From an uncultured Bacilli bacterium (GTDB taxonomy: Bacteria; Bacillota_I; Bacilli_A; RF39; UBA660): 10,949 nt of DNA. The position numbers were made by a program, and so were the translations under genes. Positions 7,672-10,949 of the stretch are shown here, piece by piece. The first letter of the stretch is position 1. Every line of letters starts with the position of its first letter. Under the pieces are notes generated by a model, which worked only from the letters and a program-made list of their open reading frames with translations, was not told the origin of the DNA and did no database searches. The stretch covers positions 1 through 10,949 of the forward strand of contig CANRJE010000041.1 in assembly GCA_947630865.1 (NCBI GenBank), in the 5' to 3' direction.

Positions 7672-8043
7672 CTACTTTTGAACATATTCAATTATGCCTT
7701 GAAATTTTTTAGTTTTTATATTTGGAACTTCTTCTATTTCTTCTAAATATTCAACTGTTACTGTAAAAGTTATTTTTTGTCCAGCATTAAGTTCATTAGT
7801 TAAAGCTGATGTTTCATAATTAATGGCTTCTGAGCCACTTTCAACATCTTCAGTAAAAAGAATTTGATTAAGTTTAGCATCAATTGTTCCAGCATTTTCA
7901 ACTGTTATTTCATAAGTTATTTTATCCCCTGGTTTTTGTAGTTTAGCAGCAAATGTTGCTGTTGTATTTGAAAATTCGGGGTCTCCAGCTTCACAGTTTT
8001 CACATACGCTTATAGCTTCAATTCCCGTTATTTTAACGTCCAT
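7672..8043 (-). CDS. Body (C-terminal) fragment of the TasA/CalY-like protein
   Basis: The open part of the broken gene, 123 aa from an ATG at 8043 that arises by chance from GA-ATG-G. It has no Shine-Dalgarno of its own and no signal peptide, so if made alone it would stay in the cytoplasm. It holds the CENC pair (about residues 14-17) and the TVENAGTIDAKL stretch, and ends IIEYVQK. An automatic pipeline would probably call this as the gene; the leader frame upstream shows it is not the natural N-terminus. Confidence 0.5.
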   Translation of the reverse strand: MDVKITGIEAISVCENCEAGDPEFSNTTATFAAKLQKPGDKITYEITVENAGTIDAKLNQILFTEDVESGSEAINYETSALTNELNAGQKITFTVTVEYLEEIEEVPNIKTKKFQGIIEYVQK

Positions 8044-8165
8044 TCACCAGTTATTTCAGCAGTCCCATTGATATTAAAAGTAGTTGCTAAAGTTGAATAG
8101 CCAACAGCCATTATAAGTACACAAAACAACAAGGCAATTATTATTATATTTTTTGTATTTTTCAT
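8028..8165 (-). CDS. Signal-peptide fragment of the TasA/CalY-like protein
   Basis: A 45-codon frame beginning MKNTKNIIIIALLFCVL, with a good RBS (AGGAG, 7-nt spacing). The hydrophobic core spans about residues 7-22 and the likely signal peptidase cut is after STLA (about residue 27). After W42 the frame is wrong (T-L-K-stop). It overlaps the body frame by 16 nt. The AAAA just before its stop would allow a -1 slip of the Lys tRNA into the body frame, though this is not a strong slippery site. Confidence 0.55.
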   Translation of the reverse strand: MKNTKNIIIIALLFCVLIMAVGYSTLATTFNINGTAEITGEWTLK

Positions 8166-8331
8166 TTTTATACTCCTCTCATATTTGCTAAAGCACTAAT
8201 ATGAAAGTTAAACTAGTTAAAAGAAAATTATTCAATTGCTATTCCTATTTTATTATATGTACTCATGATTTTTTTTCATAGTTAAAAGATACTTGTTTAA
8301 TGATTTGTATAAGTGAAATTTAGGATTAATT

Positions 8332-8365
8332 AAAAAAGAAAAAGAAAGTCATTTTAAACTTTCTT
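8332..8365 (-). terminator. Intrinsic terminator after the SpoIID/PG-binding gene
   Basis: On the minus strand AAGAAAGT (8365-8358) pairs perfectly with ACTTTCTT (8349-8342) across an 8-nt loop, followed by TTTCTTTTTT. It lies about 60 nt after the stop at 8428. The stem is AT-rich but 8 bp long. The rest of the gap 8166-8427 holds no further gene; a TATAAT at 8256-8251 (-) may serve the TasA/CalY-like gene. Confidence 0.65.
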
Positions 8366-8427
8366 GTGTAATCTTTTATAAAAAGAAAAATTATTGTTTA
8401 TAGTTTTTTCTAAAAATATCATAATTG

Positions 8428-9645
8428 TTAATAGATCGTTTCTGTTAAATCTTTAACAGCTGTTAGAATATAAGAAATTTTATACCATGTTTGATAATTA
8501 ACTTCACCTGTTTCTGTAAGAGAAAAAACATCTTGAAAAGTTTTAACTGCATTACTTGTTGCTGAATCAAAATATCCACTTGGATTTTTTATTAAAGGAA
8601 TACCGGGATAACTTCCATGAATATAGTTTAATGAATTTTGAAGAATATAAACATCAAGACTACAGTCCCCTTCTTTTAAAGTTTCAGTAAAAGAATATGG
8701 ATATGTATCCGTAACAGTTGCAGTATAAATATTAACATCATTTCCATAATAATTTTTTAAAATTTGTAAAGCCTTATATCCTTTATCACCTAGTTCTTTA
8801 GACCCCCACTGACTTAGTACTCCCGTCTCACTTGTTTCACTTTTATATCTTGCTAAAAGTGGTTCTAAACGAATACCATTTCTTATATAATTAGTAAAAA
8901 TTTCATCAACAATTTTCGAAATTGGTTCAAATATCGTTCCATTTCTTGTATACTTTTGGTCATAACTAGAAGTTGAGGTAATTGTAAAATCATAACCTCG
9001 ACTTTTATACCACTCAGTATAAATACGATTTAAAGCGAATGAAATAATAGCTAGAATATTGGCTTTAATAGTTTCTTCTGGCCAAGTACTATAAATTTCA
9101 CTACTAGCAACATTTTTTATATAATCAGTAAAAGGAACTGTATAATTAGGTGCATTAGTATTATTTGGAGTTCCATCATGAACAGTAATTGTTTTGGGAA
9201 TTAAAACTTGCTTTAATACAATTGGTGCAATTGAAGAGTTATTGTTTAGATTAAGTTCTATATTTTCTTTAACATCATCTTCCCATAGTGTATTAGGTGT
9301 AATATTTTCAGTTGTTTCTCCTTCTAAATTGTCAATTGATGTTAAATATATATCTTGAATTGAGGTTATTCCATCAAATATTTGTACTCCTTCAATCGTT
9401 TTCGTATTTAATCCTAATGAGTTAACTATTAAATCATAAGTTTCATAAGGTCTAACTTTATCTTGATTTTCTTCAGAATAACTTTTGGAAACCGTATCCA
9501 AAGTAATTAAATTGGTTTCACCATTTTCATTAGTTGTTGTTCTATAAATTTCATTACCATTTTTTAAAACGATAACTTCTGCATTTTTAACGGGATTAGC
9601 TATACTATCCCCATAGACATTTACTTTTAAATATCCTTTTGCCAT
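8428..9645 (-). CDS. SleC-like protein: regulatory-like beta domain, SpoIID domain, PG_binding_1 domain
   Basis: A 405-aa protein predicted to act on or bind peptidoglycan. Residues about 1-105 form a carboxypeptidase-regulatory-like beta domain (GYLKVNVYGDS, NPVKNAEVIV, TNENGET). Residues about 165-305 are SpoIID-like: YIKNVASSEIYSTWPEE with E183 at the position of the catalytic Glu of SpoIID lytic transglycosylases, an ITSTSSYDQ block, and the hallmark GVLSQWGSKELGDKGY...ILKNYYG. Residues about 325-392 are a PG_binding_1 repeat (LQNSL...GYFDSATSNAVKTFQ...LTETGEVNYQTW). This order is that of clostridial SleC (spore cortex lysis) and related proteins. There is no signal peptide. GGTGAT just upstream of ATG 9645 is the RBS. 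It is divergent from the LysM gene with a 65-bp gap. Cortex lysis is likely only if the host forms spores. Confidence 0.82.
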   Translation of the reverse strand: MAKGYLKVNVYGDSIANPVKNAEVIVLKNGNEIYRTTTNENGETNLITLDTVSKSYSEENQDKVRPYETYDLIVNSLGLNTKTIEGVQIFDGITSIQDIYLTSIDNLEGETTENITPNTLWEDDVKENIELNLNNNSSIAPIVLKQVLIPKTITVHDGTPNNTNAPNYTVPFTDYIKNVASSEIYSTWPEETIKANILAIISFALNRIYTEWYKSRGYDFTITSTSSYDQKYTRNGTIFEPISKIVDEIFTNYIRNGIRLEPLLARYKSETSETGVLSQWGSKELGDKGYKALQILKNYYGNDVNIYTATVTDTYPYSFTETLKEGDCSLDVYILQNSLNYIHGSYPGIPLIKNPSGYFDSATSNAVKTFQDVFSLTETGEVNYQTWYKISYILTAVKDLTETIY

Positions 9646-9710
9646 ATCATCACCATTTAATTATATTAATATATTTTTAAATAAATGAATAAGATTAGAC
9701 GAGGTGTAAT

Positions 9711-10814
9711 ATGTTTAAAACTTTACAATTAGGAGATACAGGCGATGAGGTAAAAATTTTAGAAGAAAAATTAAAGATGCTTGGTTATTATAATGCTATT
9801 ATAAATAATCAGTTTGGATTATCTTTAGAAGCAGGTGTTAAAGCTTTTCAAAGAAAAGAAGGACTTAAAGAAACAGGAATTGTTGATGATGATACTTGGC
9901 AAATATTAAATGATTATACAGAACCTAAGATAAGTTTAATTAGTATACTCCCTACTCTAAGTTTTGGTTCAACTGGTAGTTATGTTAAAGATTTACAAGC
10001 TAAATTGAAAGATCTTCTTTATTATAGTGGTGAAGTAAATGGAAGTTTTGATTTGGAAACTGAAAATGCTGTTAAAAGATTTCAACTTAATAATGAATTA
10101 ACAGCAACTGGTACAGTAAATGACACTACTTGGAATTTATTAAATTCTTTATATGGTAATTTAAATGAATGTGCTATTGCTAATGAGGAAAGTGATTATA
10201 TTACTTATACCGTTTCAAAAGGAGATACACTCTATTCAATTGCTAAACGTTTTGATACAACAGTTGATGATATAAAAAAATTAAATAATTTAACAAGTGA
10301 TAGTTTGGAAATTAATCAGATTTTAAAAATTCCAACTACTAAAGATGAAAGTAATGAATTTTACATTGTTTCAAAAGGAGATACTTTATATGGAATAGCT
10401 AAACGTTATAATACAACTGTTAATGAATTAAAAAATTTAAATAATTTAACAAGTGATAGTTTAGCTATTGGCCAAGTTCTAAAAATTCCTTTAAATGATA
10501 GTTCTAATTTAAATTATATTAATTATACTGTTTCTATGGGAGATACGTTATATGCAATTGCAAGACGTTATGGAACAACTGTTGATGCTATAAAAAAGGT
10601 TAATGGATTAAAAGATGATATTTTAACAATTGGAGAAATATTAAAAATTCCAACAGAAGAAAATTCTGCTTATAAAAGTTATACTGTTTCTAAAGGTGAT
10701 ACACTCTATTCGATTGCTAAGCGTTTTAATGTTTCAGTTGAGGAATTAAAAAAATTAAATAATATAAATAACAATCTTATATCATTAGGTCAAATTTTAA
10801 AAATTCCAAATTAA
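9711..10814 (+). CDS. Peptidoglycan-binding protein with two PG_binding_1 and four LysM domains
   Basis: A 367-aa protein made only of wall-binding modules, with no catalytic domain. PG_binding_1 copies lie at about 1-70 (LGDTGDEVKILEEKLKMLGYY ... AGVKAFQ) and 82-150 (FGSTGSYVKDLQAKLKDLLYY ... AVKRFQ). LysM copies lie at 166-208, 218-260, 272-314 and 324-367, each with YxVSxGDTLYxIAxRx and ending ILKIP. It should bind GlcNAc-containing glycan of the wall or spore cortex. There is no signal peptide or membrane segment; the first residue already lies in a domain. RBS GAGGTG is 4-5 nt ahead of ATG 9711. No convincing promoter was found in the short gap to the divergent SpoIID gene, and no hairpin follows the stop, so transcription may run on towards the tRNA. 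It may be a coat or cortex protein or a scaffold. Confidence 0.88.
   Translation: MFKTLQLGDTGDEVKILEEKLKMLGYYNAIINNQFGLSLEAGVKAFQRKEGLKETGIVDDDTWQILNDYTEPKISLISILPTLSFGSTGSYVKDLQAKLKDLLYYSGEVNGSFDLETENAVKRFQLNNELTATGTVNDTTWNLLNSLYGNLNECAIANEESDYITYTVSKGDTLYSIAKRFDTTVDDIKKLNNLTSDSLEINQILKIPTTKDESNEFYIVSKGDTLYGIAKRYNTTVNELKNLNNLTSDSLAIGQVLKIPLNDSSNLNYINYTVSMGDTLYAIARRYGTTVDAIKKVNGLKDDILTIGEILKIPTEENSAYKSYTVSKGDTLYSIAKRFNVSVEELKKLNNINNNLISLGQILKIPN
10206..10811 (+). repeat. Four tandem LysM-coding repeats (period about 156-162 bp)
   Basis: LysM units are at 10206-10334, 10362-10490, 10524-10652 and 10680-10811. Units 1 and 2 share an identical 26-bp block (10281-10306 and 10437-10462) at an offset of exactly 156 bp, including third codon positions, so they look like the youngest duplication. 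The Ser/Thr/Asn-rich linkers between units differ. Confidence 0.8.
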
Positions 10815-10826
10815 AAGAAAAAATAG

Positions 10827-10854
10827 TTGACATTTAAAAGAATTATAGTATAAT
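10827..10854 (+). promoter_or_regulatory. Consensus sigma-A promoter of tRNA-Gly
   Basis: TTGACA (10827-10832), 16-nt spacer, TATAAT (10849-10854): both hexamers match the consensus exactly. The transcription start is expected near 10861, about 14 nt before the tRNA 5' end. A strong promoter is usual for a tRNA gene. Confidence 0.85.
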
Positions 10855-10874
10855 TATAAATGTCTACTTTTTAT

Positions 10875-10948
10875 GCGGATGTAGTTTAATGGTAGAACTT
10901 CAGCCTTCCAAGCTGACCACGTGGGTTCGATTCCCATCATCCGCTCCA
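10875..10948 (+). tRNA. trnG: tRNA-Gly (anticodon UCC)
   Basis: Cloverleaf with acceptor stem GCGGATG / CATCCGC, D-arm around TTTAATGGTAGAA, anticodon stem TCAGC / GCTGA with loop CTTCCAA (anticodon TCC at 10907-10909, read as Gly GGA/GGN), T-arm GTGGG-TTCGATT-CCCAT, discriminator T and an encoded CCA at 10946-10948. The length of 74 nt with CCA is normal. It may be the first of a tRNA cluster going off the window edge. Confidence 0.95.
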
Positions 10949-10949
10949 A

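Larger units (their letters stand above)
7672..8165 (-). pseudogene. Frameshifted TasA/CalY-like SipW-dependent secreted protein
   Basis: Two overlapping frames together read as one secreted protein of about 164 aa. The first (8165-8028) gives a signal peptide with a long hydrophobic core, ending GYSTLATTFNINGTAEITGEW, then goes out of frame to TAA at 8028-8030. The second (frame -1 relative to the first) continues directly with DVKITGIEAIS and runs to TAG at 7672. Proteins of this type usually read '...W-D/N-V-K-I-T...' here, so one G missing from TGG-GAC at 8040-8041 explains the break exactly. The body is beta-rich with a CENC cysteine pair and the KPGDKITYEITVENAGTIDAKL stretch typical of TasA/CalY-like proteins. 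RBS AGGAG (8173-8177) is 7 nt from the ATG. A TATAAT lies at 8256-8251 but has no good -35. It may be a real mutation or a sequencing error in a GGG run. Confidence 0.7.

Noticed and set aside
8201..8281. Short plus-strand frame starting MKVKLVKRK (26 codons)
   Set aside because: There is no Shine-Dalgarno and no recognisable product, and it lies in the leader region of a minus-strand gene.
9646..9710. A TATAAT (9665-9660, -) and a CATATCAT (9643-9650, +) as promoters of the divergent PG-binding pair
   Set aside because: The TATAAT has no usable -35 and would start transcription within the RBS. The CATATCAT is a loose sigma-E-like match only. Neither is strong enough to annotate.
82..10814. 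Possible recoding of TGA as Trp (mollicute code), since no gene here ends in TGA
   Set aside because: All conserved Trp residues (for example FDW in the deacetylase and WWDYSG in the CmpB domain) use TGG, and the genes are full length under the standard code. Absence of TGA among so few stops means little in AT-rich DNA.

Overview
The window is AT-rich chromosomal DNA of a low-GC Firmicute (Bacilli or Clostridia type). Evidence: AAGGAGG-type ribosome binding sites, sigma-A promoters of the TTGACA/TATAAT type, intrinsic terminators with U-tracts, and Gram-positive envelope genes (NodB deacetylase, LysM and PG_binding_1 proteins, a SipW-type signal peptidase). Trp is encoded by TGG and every gene ends in TAA or TAG, so the standard bacterial code fits. 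A SpoIID-domain protein resembling SleC and a LysM protein, both without signal peptides, hint at a spore-forming ancestry. The species cannot be named from the sequence.

Layout. (1) 82-1494 (-): membrane-anchored polysaccharide deacetylase with three Ig-like DUF5011 repeats. It is divergent from (2) 1611-3191 (+), a multi-pass membrane protein fusing a DUF975-like part to a CmpB-type (DUF1113) domain. Two good sigma-A promoters stand back to back between them around a perfect 10-bp palindrome. (3) A two-gene minus-strand unit: a DUF3883 protein with a PD-(D/E)XK-like nuclease core (3860-5311), then an MBL-fold hydrolase (3206-3835). It ends at a bidirectional terminator shared with gene 2. 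(4) A minus-strand secretion cassette: a TasA/CalY-like secreted protein broken by a 1-nt frameshift (7672-8165), a SipW-type Ser-His signal peptidase with a large multi-TM N-terminus (6433-7584), and a DUF5305 membrane protein (5384-6415), ended by a GC-rich hairpin at 5361-5376. (5) A divergent pair of peptidoglycan-binding proteins: a SleC-like SpoIID plus PG_binding_1 protein (8428-9645, -) and a two-PG_binding_1, four-LysM protein (9711-10814, +). (6) tRNA-Gly(UCC) with its own consensus promoter at the right edge.

The common theme is envelope and peptidoglycan work: glycan deacetylation, a dedicated signal peptidase with its presumed substrate, and wall-binding proteins. The DUF3883/MBL unit is the part whose role is least clear. 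I did not find a wholly new system. The best leads are the frameshifted SipW substrate, the DUF3883/MBL pair, and the leaderless divergent PG-binding pair. No mobile element, CRISPR array or clear riboswitch was seen.
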